A stretch of 64,000 bases of DNA from Maritimibacter sp. 55A14 (GTDB lineage: Bacteria; Pseudomonadota; Alphaproteobacteria; Rhodobacterales; Rhodobacteraceae). Position numbers and translations under genes: made by a program. Location of the stretch: the NCBI RefSeq assembly GCF_003122205.1, contig NZ_QEYE01000001.1, positions 248,001 to 312,000 on the forward strand. The letters run 5' to 3'. Every line of letters begins with the position of its first letter. Position 1 is the first letter of the stretch. The notes beneath the pieces are model-generated. The model worked only from the letters and a program-made list of their open reading frames with translations. It made no database searches and was not told the DNA's origin. Positions 25,521-33,878 of the stretch are shown piece after piece.

Positions 25521-27083
25521 TCACGCCCCCGCCCCGTGTGCCGCCCGCAGCCCCTGCCGGTCGATCTTGCCGGTTCCGGTCTTTGGCAGGGCGTCCAGAT
25601 AGACGATCTCGCGCGGGTATTTATGGGGAAGCAGGGCCGCCTTGGCATGGGCCTGCAAGGCCCGCGTCATCGCCGCGTCGCCGCCGCACCCCTCCGCCAG
25701 CGCCACCCAGGCCACCAACGTCATGCGGCAATCGGCCATCTCCACAGCCTGCACGCAGGCCTCCACCACATCGGGGTGCTCGTTGAGCGCCAGTTCGATC
25801 TCCAGCGGCCAGACCCATTGGCCCGAGACCTTTACCAGATCGTCCGCGCGTCCCCGGAAGAAGTAGTAGCCCTCCGCGTCGGCCACGAAACGGTCGCCGG
25901 TGTCGATCCAGCCCGCGCGCATTGTCCCAACCGTCTTGTCGGGGCGGTTCCAGTAATACTCCGCCCCCGAAAGCCCCATGACCTGCATCACGCCCTCCTC
26001 GCCCGGCACGGCCTCGTGTCCGTCGGGCGCGATCAGCCGCACCGCGTAGCCGGGCACGACCCGGCCCGCCGAGCCCTGTTTCTGCACCCGCTCGTCGTTG
26101 GTCAGGTAGATATGCAGCATCTCGGTGGAGCCCAGCCCCTCGACGATCGCGTGACCGAAACTGTCGCGCCAGGCTCCGGCGATCTCGGCCGAGAGCACCT
26201 CCGCCGCCGATACGCAAAGCCGCACCGACGACAGGTCGGCGCCTTCGGCGGCAGGGTCCCGCACCAGCGCGGTATAGAGCGTCGGCAGCCCGAAGAGAAT
26301 CGTCGGGCGGTGACGGGCGATCTGCTCGAAGGCGCGGGCGGGCGTCGGGCGGCCCGACATCAGGACCGCCGCGGCGCCGGCCGCCATCGGGAAGGTCACG
26401 GAATTGCCGAAGCCGTAGGCAAAGAAGATCTTCGGGATCGAGAAGCAGATGTCACCCGGTCCGATCTTCAGCACGTCGCGCGCGTAGCTCTGCGCGGAAT
26501 AGGCCGCGTCCTCATGCTTGTGGACCACGCCCTTGGGCCGCCCGGTCGAGCCCGACGAATACATCCAGAAGGCCATGTCGCGTCTTGTGGTGGGGTGCTC
26601 ATCCAGCACCGGGGGCGCGTCCGCCCAGGGCCGCGCGCCCGCGTTCAGCACCGCGCCGCAGGCGGTTCCCGCACAGGTCTCCGGCCCGAAAAGTCCCGCG
26701 AAGGCGTCCGAGACGACGGCAGCCACCGCGCCGCTATCCTCCAGAAAGAACCGGATCAACTCGGGCGGCGAGAGCGTGTTGATGAGCATCGGCACCAGCC
26801 CCGCGCGCATCGCCCCTATGATCGCTGCCGGATAGGCGGGCTCGTCATCCATGAACATCAGGATACGATCGCCGGGCCGCGCGCCCGCACCCAGCAGCGC
26901 ATTGCCGATCCGCGCGGCCTCGGCGGCCAGGACGCGATAGCTCCAGACGCCGCCGTCGTGCAGGATCGCGGGCGCGTCCGCGCGCGCCGCCAGGTTGTCC
27001 CACAGAAGCCGCGCCGCGTTGTAGCGCTCCGGCAGATCGAAGCCGATCCCGGCCGCGAGCCCCTCGGGCGTCGGCGCGCTCAT
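25521..27083 (-). CDS. Benzoate-CoA ligase-family aryl-CoA ligase, probably for a hydroxybenzoate
   Basis: The 520-residue adenylate-forming enzyme has P-loop YSSGSTGRPKGVVH, then FSIPKIFFAYGFGNSVTFPM, GSTEMLHIYLTN, the A5-A8 segments WIDTGDRFVADAEGYYFFRGR and the catalytic Lys in LPKTGTGKIDR. It belongs to the benzoate-CoA ligase subgroup and is a diverged paralogue of the gene at 29197. It overlaps the upstream FAD hydroxylase by ATGA, so ligase and hydroxylase form one transcription unit. By analogy with the salicylyl-CoA route it would activate salicylate, or possibly 3-hydroxybenzoate or anthranilate. The substrate is inferred from context. Confidence 0.82.
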   Translation of the reverse strand: MSAPTPEGLAAGIGFDLPERYNAARLLWDNLAARADAPAILHDGGVWSYRVLAAEAARIGNALLGAGARPGDRILMFMDDEPAYPAAIIGAMRAGLVPMLINTLSPPELIRFFLEDSGAVAAVVSDAFAGLFGPETCAGTACGAVLNAGARPWADAPPVLDEHPTTRRDMAFWMYSSGSTGRPKGVVHKHEDAAYSAQSYARDVLKIGPGDICFSIPKIFFAYGFGNSVTFPMAAGAAAVLMSGRPTPARAFEQIARHRPTILFGLPTLYTALVRDPAAEGADLSSVRLCVSAAEVLSAEIAGAWRDSFGHAIVEGLGSTEMLHIYLTNDERVQKQGSAGRVVPGYAVRLIAPDGHEAVPGEEGVMQVMGLSGAEYYWNRPDKTVGTMRAGWIDTGDRFVADAEGYYFFRGRADDLVKVSGQWVWPLEIELALNEHPDVVEACVQAVEMADCRMTLVAWVALAEGCGGDAAMTRALQAHAKAALLPHKYPREIVYLDALPKTGTGKIDRQGLRAAHGAGA

Positions 27084-28222
27084 GCCGCGTCCGGCGCGAT
27101 GCCGCGCGCCGCCAGTTCGGCCGCGAAGCCTGGCGCCATGGCCTGAAGCCGCGCGGCGTCCAGCCGCCCGCCCCTTCGGATATAGCTCAACGAGAAATGC
27201 CAGGGGTCGAGCGCCATATGTTCCCCGAAGCCCTCGTACCAGGCGGCGGAATTGCGCGCGGCGGTCACGATTTTTTCCAGCACCGGCTGCCGCGCGGCCT
27301 GATAGGCCGGCAGCGCCTGCGCCACGTCCCAATCCGCCCCCTCCAGCGCGTGAACCAGCGCGATCACGTCCTCCAGTGCCAGCCGCGTGCCCGACCCGAT
27401 GGAGAAATGCGCGGTGTGCAGCGCGTCGCCCACCAGAACCCGATTGCCCGCGTGCCAGCGCCCGCAGGCGAGGTTGGGAAAGCGCCGCCAGAGCGAATTG
27501 TTGGGGATGAGCCGCGCTGGGCCGAGTTGATCGGCGAAGGCCGCCTCGCAGGCGGCGCGGTACTCCGGCTCCGCCATCTGCGCGAACCCCGTGCGGGCGA
27601 ACGTGTCTGCCTGCATCTCGACGATGAAGGTCGCGCGGCCGGGTGCGTAGCTGTAGTGATGCGCGGTCATCGGCCCGTGTTCGGTGTTCACGAAGGTCTG
27701 GGTCAGGGCGTCGAACTCACGATCCGCCCCGTACCAGACAAATCGGTTGTCGGCTTCGGTCAGGTCGGCGCGGAACGCCTGCGGATCGCTGCCCCGAACC
27801 AGGCTGTTGAGCCCGTCGGCCCCGATCACCAAATCGGCCGCGGGCAGGTCCGCCAGCGCTTCGACCCGCGCACCGTAGCGCGGCCGGATGCCCAGCGCCG
27901 CGGCGCGCTCCTGCAAGAGTTGCAGCAGCTCCAGCCGCCCGATGCCGGAAAAGCCGATCCCGTCGATCACCACGCGCCCTTCCGGGTGATTCACCACGAT
28001 GTCGGACCAGCGCATCATGTGCGGCGAGATCAGCGCGGCGGTCTCCGGATCGTCCTGCGCCAGGAAGTCCATCGCCTGATCGGAAAACACGACACCGAAG
28101 CCGAACGTGGCGTCGGGCGGGTTCTGCTCATGGATGGAGATATCCAGATCGGGCCGCGTCCGTCGCAGCAGAATCGCGGCGTAGAGTCCCGCCGGTCCGG
28201 CCCCCAGGATGTTGATTTTCAT
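27080..28222 (-). CDS. FAD-dependent aryl-CoA hydroxylase, salicylyl-CoA 5-hydroxylase type
   Basis: The protein has 380 residues. MKINILGAGPAGLYAAILLR is the FAD-binding GxGxxG fingerprint, and GNRVLVGDALHTAHFSIGSGTRLALEDV is the second flavin motif with GD. FGFGVVFSDQAMDFLAQDDPE and the C-terminal DPWHFSLSYIRRGGRL segment match the monooxygenase domain shared by salicylyl-CoA 5-hydroxylase (SdgC) and the N-terminal half of 2-aminobenzoyl-CoA monooxygenase/reductase. The protein ends before the reductase half would begin, so it corresponds to the single-domain hydroxylase. Expected product: gentisyl-CoA. It is divergent from an IclR gene. Confidence 0.75.
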   Translation of the reverse strand: MKINILGAGPAGLYAAILLRRTRPDLDISIHEQNPPDATFGFGVVFSDQAMDFLAQDDPETAALISPHMMRWSDIVVNHPEGRVVIDGIGFSGIGRLELLQLLQERAAALGIRPRYGARVEALADLPAADLVIGADGLNSLVRGSDPQAFRADLTEADNRFVWYGADREFDALTQTFVNTEHGPMTAHHYSYAPGRATFIVEMQADTFARTGFAQMAEPEYRAACEAAFADQLGPARLIPNNSLWRRFPNLACGRWHAGNRVLVGDALHTAHFSIGSGTRLALEDVIALVHALEGADWDVAQALPAYQAARQPVLEKIVTAARNSAAWYEGFGEHMALDPWHFSLSYIRRGGRLDAARLQAMAPGFAAELAARGIAPDAA

Positions 28223-28265
28223 GGCCTATCCCCCGGAGTTTCGCCACGCGATCATGTCCGCGCTT

Positions 28266-28295
28266 CATTTACGTAATCATTTACGTTATGCGTAA
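28266..28295. promoter_or_regulatory. Tandem/palindromic operator between FAD hydroxylase and iclR genes
   Basis: CATTTACGTAAT (28266-28277) is followed directly by CATTTACGTTAT (28278-28289), a 12-bp tandem pair with one mismatch. Within it are the 8-bp palindrome TTACGTAA (28269-28276) and the inverted repeat TTACG-N5-CGTAA (28281-28295). It sits centrally between two divergent starts, as expected for the IclR protein's site. Confidence 0.6.
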
Positions 28296-28323
28296 GTCAA
28301 GCCATCACATCGCGGAGGCCCCG

Positions 28324-29067
28324 ATGACCGACAAGCCCAGACCGCCCGCCGGCCGCATCAGCGGCGTACAATCCGTCGAGGTGGCGCTGCGCCTGCTCAA
28401 GGCGCTGGCCCGCGCCCCCGGCCCCGCCAGCCTAACCGTGCTGGCCGCGGAGACCGGCATGGCCCCGGCCAAGGCGCACCGCTACCTGACCAGCCTCATC
28501 GCGGCGGGCATGGTGCGCCACAGGCAAAGCGGCAGCTACGACCTGGGCCCCGGCGCGGCCGAGATCGGGATCGCCGCGATCGCCCGCCACGACCCGGTGA
28601 ACGCCGCCGCCGACGCCCTGCCCGGACTGGTGGACCGCACCGGGCTGACCGGGCTGCTGGCGGTCTGGGGCAATCGCGGCCCCACCGTCGTGCGTTGGGA
28701 GAAGGCCGCGACGCCGCTCGTCACCACGCTGGGGCTGGGATCGGTGCTGCCGGTCACTTCCTCGGCCACGGGGCTGGCCTTTCTTGCGCATCTCCCCGAC
28801 CGCCTGACCGCACCGGCCATCGCCGCGGAAATCCCCGGCAAGGGCCCCGGCGACTTCGCCGATGCGGCCGCGGAGGTGCGCCGCGACGGACTGGCCATCG
28901 CGCGGCAGGATTTCATTCCTGGCCTCTACGCGATGGCGTGTCCGGTGCTCGATCTGCAAGACCGGGCGGCGGCGGTTGTCACGCTTATCACCACCGACCC
29001 GAAAGCCATCGCGCCCGGCAGTGCAGGCCGGCGCGCGCTCGCGGAATTCACGCCGGCGTCAGCGTGA
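28324..29067 (+). CDS. IclR-family transcriptional regulator
   Basis: The protein has 247 residues. An N-terminal winged helix covers about residues 13-75: VQSVEVALRLLKALARAPGP, then LAAETGMAPAKAHRYLTSLI. A C-terminal effector domain (about 80-240) contains ATPLVTTLGLGSVLPVTSSATG and FIPGLYAMACPVLD. I start at the ATG at 28324, preceded by GGAGGCC; a longer frame starts at 28288. IclR regulators commonly control aromatic acid catabolism. Being divergent from the hydroxylase-ligase pair, it probably responds to that pathway's substrate rather than to benzoyl-CoA. Confidence 0.85.
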   Translation: MTDKPRPPAGRISGVQSVEVALRLLKALARAPGPASLTVLAAETGMAPAKAHRYLTSLIAAGMVRHRQSGSYDLGPGAAEIGIAAIARHDPVNAAADALPGLVDRTGLTGLLAVWGNRGPTVVRWEKAATPLVTTLGLGSVLPVTSSATGLAFLAHLPDRLTAPAIAAEIPGKGPGDFADAAAEVRRDGLAIARQDFIPGLYAMACPVLDLQDRAAAVVTLITTDPKAIAPGSAGRRALAEFTPASA

Positions 29068-29069
29068 TG

Positions 29070-29112
29070 TGCAATATGTTGCAGAATTCATGCACATTTG
29101 TATTATTCTGCA
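29070..29112 (+). promoter_or_regulatory. bclA promoter with BoxR-type operator
   Basis: Four TGCA words occur in 43 bp: 29070, 29080, 29091 and 29109. The first two form TGCA-ATATGT-TGCA, the N6 spacing also seen before livK and boxC. A sigma-70-like promoter overlaps: -35 TTGCAG (29079-29084), a 16-bp spacer and -10 TATTAT (29101-29106). Binding here would block RNA polymerase, which fits repression by BoxR relieved by benzoyl-CoA. Confidence 0.7.
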
Positions 29113-29196
29113 TAAAAGGTGCCGACTCAGCAGAGCGCCATGATGGCCGAAGCCGCCCGGAACAGCGGCGCGCGCGGCCGATGACCGGGAGGAAGA

Positions 29197-30744
29197 ATGA
29201 CACACGCGAACGAGAACGCGGCGCTCTATTTCGTCGACCGCCATGTCGATGAGGGGCGCGCCGAGAAGCCCGCTTTCATCGAGGGGATCGGGGCCGCGCG
29301 CAGCCTGAGCTATGGCGCGCTTTCGGACCTGTCGGGCCGCATGGCCGCGCTCTATGCCCGCCACGACATCCGCCGCGAGGACCGCGTCGCGATGCTGGTG
29401 CTCGACCAGATCGAGTTCCCGGTGATCTTCTGGGGCAGCCTGAAGGCAGGCGTGGTCCCGGTGGCGCTGAACACGCTGCTCTCCACCCAGGTCTATGACA
29501 CGATCCTGCGCGACAGCCGGGCGCGCGCGCTCATCGTCTCGCACGACTTGCTGCCGGTGGTGGAGCCGCTCCTGGCCGACAGCCCCTACCTGGACGCGGT
29601 CTTCGTGATCGGCGGGGAGACCCCGGAAGGCTGCCACGACTTCACCGCGGAACTCGAGCGCAGCGAAACCGCGCCGCCGGTCGGCGTGAGCGGGGCGGAA
29701 TGCGCCTTCTGGCTCTATTCCTCGGGCTCCACCGGCCAGCCCAAGGGCGTGCGCCATGTCCATGCCAGCCTGCGCGCGACATCCGACACCTACGGCGCCC
29801 AGGTCCTGGGTGTCGCGGAAGAGGACCGCGTCTTTTCCGCCGCCAAGATGTTCTTCGCCTACGGGCTGGGCAACGCGATGACATTCCCGATGGCCGTCGG
29901 CGCGACGACGCTGCTGCTGGCCGGGCGCCCGACGCCCGATGCCGTGCTCGACATCATCAACCGGCTCAAGCCCACGATCTTCGGCGGCGTGCCGACGCTC
30001 TACGCCGCGACGCTGGAGCATATCGACTCCGGCAAGGGCCGCATCGACGCACCGCTCCGCCGCTGCATTTCGGCCGGCGAGGCGCTGCCCGAGTTCATCG
30101 GCACATCCTGGAAGAAGCGGACCGGATGCGATATCCTCGATGGCGTCGGCTCCACCGAGATGCTGCATATCTTCCTGTCCAACCGGGCCGACGACGTGGT
30201 CTATGGCACTTCGGGCGTCGCAGTGCCGGGCTACGAGTTGCGGCTGGTGGACGAACACGGGCAGGAGGTCGGCACCGGCGAGGTGGGCGAATTGCTGGTG
30301 CAGGGCGACTCGGCCGCGCAGGATTACTGGAACCAGCGCGAGAAGAGCCGCGACACCTATGAGGGCCGCTGGACCCGCACCGGCGACAAGTACGAGCGCA
30401 CCGCCGAGGGGCGCTATGTCTACTGCGGGCGCACCGACGACATGTTCAAGGTCTCGGGCATCTGGGTCTCGCCTTTCGAGGTGGAACAGGCGCTGACCTC
30501 CCACCCCGCCGTGCTGGAGGCCGCAGTCGTCGCGGCGCAGGACGAAGACGGGCTGCAAAAGCCCAAGGCCTTCGTCGTGCTGAAATCCGGCGCCGACCGC
30601 GACGGGCTGGAGGAGGCGCTCAAGGAGGTGGTCAAGGACCGGATCGGCAAGTGGAAATATCCGCGCTGGATCGAGATCGTGGAGGAATTGCCGAAGACCG
30701 CGACCGGCAAGATCCAGCGCTTCAGGCTCAGGGGAGAAGGCTGA
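29197..30744 (+). CDS. bclA: Benzoate-CoA ligase
   Basis: The protein has 515 residues. P-loop YSSGSTGQPKGVRHVH, VFSAAKMFFAYGLGNAMTFPM, GVGSTEMLHIFLSN, RTGDKYERTAEGRYVYCGRTDD and the terminal Lys motif LPKTATGKIQRF are those of benzoate-CoA ligases. The reaction is benzoate + ATP + CoA to benzoyl-CoA + AMP + PPi, the entry step of the box pathway. GGGAGGAAGA precedes the ATG. The stop overlaps the start of the next gene (TGATG), so transcription continues toward the hydrolase and DUF309 genes. Confidence 0.92.
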   Translation: MTHANENAALYFVDRHVDEGRAEKPAFIEGIGAARSLSYGALSDLSGRMAALYARHDIRREDRVAMLVLDQIEFPVIFWGSLKAGVVPVALNTLLSTQVYDTILRDSRARALIVSHDLLPVVEPLLADSPYLDAVFVIGGETPEGCHDFTAELERSETAPPVGVSGAECAFWLYSSGSTGQPKGVRHVHASLRATSDTYGAQVLGVAEEDRVFSAAKMFFAYGLGNAMTFPMAVGATTLLLAGRPTPDAVLDIINRLKPTIFGGVPTLYAATLEHIDSGKGRIDAPLRRCISAGEALPEFIGTSWKKRTGCDILDGVGSTEMLHIFLSNRADDVVYGTSGVAVPGYELRLVDEHGQEVGTGEVGELLVQGDSAAQDYWNQREKSRDTYEGRWTRTGDKYERTAEGRYVYCGRTDDMFKVSGIWVSPFEVEQALTSHPAVLEAAVVAAQDEDGLQKPKAFVVLKSGADRDGLEEALKEVVKDRIGKWKYPRWIEIVEELPKTATGKIQRFRLRGEG

Positions 30745-31562
30745 TGGAATGGTCGGATGGCGCGAACGTGATGATCGAGGCCGGCGGCAAGCGGCTGGAA
30801 GGCGCCTGTTTCGGCCCCTCGCCGGAGAAGGCCCCGACCATCGCGCTGCTGCATGAGGGGCTGGGCTGCCTGGCGCTCTGGCGCGACTTTCCGGCCCGGC
30901 TGGCCGCGGCGACGGGATTTGGCGTCTTCGCCTGGTCGCGCGCAGGTTACGGGCGGTCCGACCCGGCCGACCTGCCCCGCCCGCTCGACTACATGACGCG
31001 CGAGGCGGTCGATGTGCTGCCCGAGGTGCTGTCGGCTATCGGCTTTCGCCGCGGCATCCTGATGGGCCATTCCGACGGCGCGACAATCGCCGCGGTCTAT
31101 GCCGGCAGCGTCGAGGATTTCCGCATCCGCGGCCTGATTCTGATGGCCCCGCATTTCTTCACCGAACCCGGCGGGCTGGCCTCCATCGCCCAAGCCAAGA
31201 CCGCCTACGAGACCGGCGACCTGGCCGCGCGGATGGCGAAATATCACGACAATCCCGACATTGCCTTCCGCGGCTGGAACGACGCCTGGCTCGATCCCGG
31301 CTTCAAGGCGTGGAACGTGGCCGAGGTGATCGACTATCTGCGCATCCCGGTGCTGGCGATCCAGGGCGAGGCCGACGAATACGGGACGCGCGCCCAGATC
31401 GACGAGCTGGAGACGCGCAGCTACGCGCCCGTCGACGTGACCATGCTGCCCGGCTGCGGCCATGCCCCGCAAATCGACGCGCCGGAGGCGACGCTGGCCG
31501 CGGCGGCCGAGTTCACCGCCCGGCTGGAGCGGATCGAACATGCCGAGGTGGCCGTGTCGTGA
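30744..31562 (+). CDS. Alpha/beta-fold hydrolase of the box operon
   Basis: The 272-residue protein has nucleophile elbow GHSDGA (Ser), acid loop IQGEADEYG and catalytic His in GCGHAPQ. The sequence around the oxyanion hole is LLHEGLGCLALWRDFP. It starts in the bclA stop (TGATG, GGGGAGAAGG upstream). Hydrolases of this type accompany many box clusters and have been proposed to be lactonases or thioesterases that clear side products of benzoyl-CoA epoxide chemistry. The exact reaction is not evident. Confidence 0.82.
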   Translation: MEWSDGANVMIEAGGKRLEGACFGPSPEKAPTIALLHEGLGCLALWRDFPARLAAATGFGVFAWSRAGYGRSDPADLPRPLDYMTREAVDVLPEVLSAIGFRRGILMGHSDGATIAAVYAGSVEDFRIRGLILMAPHFFTEPGGLASIAQAKTAYETGDLAARMAKYHDNPDIAFRGWNDAWLDPGFKAWNVAEVIDYLRIPVLAIQGEADEYGTRAQIDELETRSYAPVDVTMLPGCGHAPQIDAPEATLAAAAEFTARLERIEHAEVAVS

Positions 31563-32011
31563 CCCGCAGCCCGCCCCTCCCCACGCGCGCCTACTTGCCC
31601 GGCCGCACCCCCCGCCCTGCAAAGGGCTTCATGGATGGGGTGATTGCCGAGGCGCCCGCGGTCACGCGCGATGCCGGGCACGGGTCCAATATCGTCTGGA
31701 CCTACGGGCGGCGGCTGATCGCGGAAGGCTTCTACTGGGAGGCGCACGAGGTGCTGGAGCCGGTCTGGATGAACGCACCGCCCAACTCGCGCGAACGGCA
31801 TATGGTGCAGGCCGTGATCCACTTGGCCAATGCCGGGTTGAAGCGGCGTATGGGCAAGCCGCGCGCGGCGGCCAGGCTCGACGCACTGGCGGCCGAATGC
31901 GCCGGGCGCGCCTTTGCCGGGCGCGACGGCGCGGTGATGGGCCTTTCCCCGGCAGCGCTGGATGAGATGCGACAGGGAATCGCATGCGTAACGGAGGCGG
32001 AACAGGTATGA
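31559..32011 (+). CDS. DUF309 protein
   Basis: The 150-residue protein has the DUF309 core EGFYWEAHEVLEPVWM followed by RHMVQAVIHLANAGLKRRMGKP. I take the GTG at 31559, which overlaps the hydrolase stop by GTGA. An ATG start would have to lie far downstream inside the domain. The function of DUF309 is unknown. Its tight coupling to benzoate genes suggests a role in this pathway, but no catalytic motif supports a specific one. Confidence 0.78.
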   Translation: MTRSPPLPTRAYLPGRTPRPAKGFMDGVIAEAPAVTRDAGHGSNIVWTYGRRLIAEGFYWEAHEVLEPVWMNAPPNSRERHMVQAVIHLANAGLKRRMGKPRAAARLDALAAECAGRAFAGRDGAVMGLSPAALDEMRQGIACVTEAEQV

Positions 32012-32107
32012 TGCATTATATTTCACATTTCGGATATGGCAGAAAAAGCGCTCAACGCTTTGTGTTTAAACAACATAATGCCAGGAAATGCCAATCCACC
32101 TCTTCTC

Positions 32108-32138
32108 TTGCCCTGACGCCAAAATGCACTATCTTGCA
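32108..32138 (+). promoter_or_regulatory. boxC promoter with BoxR-type operator
   Basis: TGCA (32125-32128), spacer CTATCT, TGCA (32135-32138) is the third exact TGCA-N6-TGCA site of the window. It overlaps a plausible promoter: -35 TTGCCC (32108-32113), a 16-bp spacer and -10 TATCTT (32130-32135). The site lies 55 bp before the boxC start. Confidence 0.65.
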
Positions 32139-32192
32139 GAAACGTTACGGCGCCGGCCCGACGCCCCGCCCGCAGCAGACAGGAGACCGACC

Positions 32193-33854
32193 GTGACCAA
32201 GCGCATCGACTTTCAGACCGACCCGTCAAAGTACCGGCACTGGCGCGTGGAATATGACGGCCCGGTCGCGCATCTCTACATGGATGTGGACGAGAAGGGC
32301 GGACTCTTCGACGGCTACGAGCTGAAGCTCAACTCCTACGATCTGGGCGTCGATATCGAGCTGTCCGACGTGGTGCAACGGATGCGCTTCGAGCACCCGG
32401 AGGTCGGCGCGGTGGTGATGCGTTCGGGCAAGGACAAGGTCTTCTGCGCCGGCGCGAATATCCGCATGCTGGGCGGGGCGGCCCATGCCCACAAGGTCAA
32501 TTTCTGCAAATTCACCAACGAGACCCGCAACACCTATGAGGCCGCCGGCGCCGAGAGCGGACAAAGCTATATCTGCGCGGTGCGCGGCGCATGCGCGGGC
32601 GGCGGCTACGAGCTGGCGCTGGCCTGCGACCACATCATCCTGACCGATGACGGCTCATCTTCGGTGGCGCTGCCCGAGGTGCCGCTCCTGGCGGTGCTGC
32701 CGGGCACCGGCGGGCTGACCCGCGTGACCGACAAGCGCAAGATGCGCCGCGACCTGGCCGATGTCTTCTGCGCGATGGAGGAAGGCGTGCGCGGCCAGCG
32801 CGCCAAGGAGTGGCGGCTGGTGGACGAGGTGGTGAAGAACTCGCAATTCGATCAGACCGTGGCCGAACGCGCCGCCGAATTCGCGGCCCGCAACAACCGC
32901 CCCGCAAACGCCGAAGGCATCGCCCTGCCCCCGCTCGAGCGCAGCTTCGCCGAGGACGGCAGCGTCAGCTATTCGCTGGTCGAGGTGTCGATGGACCGCG
33001 ACGCGGGCGTGGCGACGGTGACGATCAAGGGCCCCGACACGCCGCCGCCGGCCAACACCGGCGAGTTGCACGCGCAGGGCGCACAGGGTTGGGCGCTGCG
33101 GGCGGCGCGCGAACTGGACGACGCCATCCTGCATCTGCGGCTCAACGAAACGGAAGCCGGGGTTATCGTACTGCGCACCCAGGGCGACCCGGCGGCGGTG
33201 GCTGCGCATGAGGCATTCCTGCTGGCGCATCGCGATTTCTGGCTGGCCAACGAGATCCTGCTCTACTGGAAACGGCTGCTCAAGCGCATCGACGTGACCT
33301 CGCGCACCCTGACCGCGATGGTCGAGCACGGCTCCTGCTTCGCGGGCATGCTGGCGGAGCTGATCTTCGCCGCCGACCGCAGCTACATGATGGAGGACGA
33401 GTTCGAGGGCGACAATCGGCCGACGGCCACGGTCACGCTGACCGAGGGCAATTTCGGCCCCTACCCGATGGGCAACGAGCTGACCCGGCTTCAGACCCGT
33501 TTCCTGGGCACGCCGGAGGCCGTGGAGGCCGCCAGGGAACGTATCGGCGAGCCGCTCGAGGCATCTGATGCCAGCGATCTGGGCCTCGTGACCTTCGCCT
33601 TCGACGATATCGACTGGGAGGATGAGATCCGCATCTTCCTGGAGGAGCGCGCGAGCTTCTCGCCCGATGCGCTGACGGGGATGGAGGCCAATCTGCGCTT
33701 TGCCGGCCCCGAGACGATGGAGACACGGATTTTCGGCCGCCTGACCGCCTGGCAGAACTGGATTTTCCAGCGCCCCAACGCGGTGGGCGAGGACGGCGCA
33801 CTGCAACGCTACGGCACCGGGCAGCGCGGCGCTTTCGACATGCGCCGGGTCTGA
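32193..33854 (+). CDS. boxC: 2,3-epoxybenzoyl-CoA dihydrolase (BoxC)
   Basis: The 553-residue, double-crotonase-type protein is the usual BoxC length. FCAGANIRMLGGAAHAHKVNFCKFTNETRN is the first crotonase region; RTLTAMVEHGSCFAGMLAELIFAADRSYMM and VTLTEGNFGPYPMGNELTRLQTRFLG are BoxC-specific. The enzyme opens the ring of 2,3-epoxybenzoyl-CoA hydrolytically to 3,4-dehydroadipyl-CoA semialdehyde and formate. I start at the GTG at 32193, preceded by AGGAGACCGACC; the frame is open upstream, but that part looks non-coding and holds the promoter. boxB follows after 24 bp. Confidence 0.93.
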   Translation: MTKRIDFQTDPSKYRHWRVEYDGPVAHLYMDVDEKGGLFDGYELKLNSYDLGVDIELSDVVQRMRFEHPEVGAVVMRSGKDKVFCAGANIRMLGGAAHAHKVNFCKFTNETRNTYEAAGAESGQSYICAVRGACAGGGYELALACDHIILTDDGSSSVALPEVPLLAVLPGTGGLTRVTDKRKMRRDLADVFCAMEEGVRGQRAKEWRLVDEVVKNSQFDQTVAERAAEFAARNNRPANAEGIALPPLERSFAEDGSVSYSLVEVSMDRDAGVATVTIKGPDTPPPANTGELHAQGAQGWALRAARELDDAILHLRLNETEAGVIVLRTQGDPAAVAAHEAFLLAHRDFWLANEILLYWKRLLKRIDVTSRTLTAMVEHGSCFAGMLAELIFAADRSYMMEDEFEGDNRPTATVTLTEGNFGPYPMGNELTRLQTRFLGTPEAVEAARERIGEPLEASDASDLGLVTFAFDDIDWEDEIRIFLEERASFSPDALTGMEANLRFAGPETMETRIFGRLTAWQNWIFQRPNAVGEDGALQRYGTGQRGAFDMRRV

Positions 33855-33878
33855 GGATTTCACGCGAGGAGAGACGAC

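Noticed and set aside
27080-28222. 4-Hydroxybenzoate 3-hydroxylase (pobA)
   Set aside because: The flavin motifs are shared, but FGVVFSDQAMDFL and the C-terminal DPWHFSLSYIRRGG match the aryl-CoA hydroxylase group, and the partner gene is a CoA ligase.
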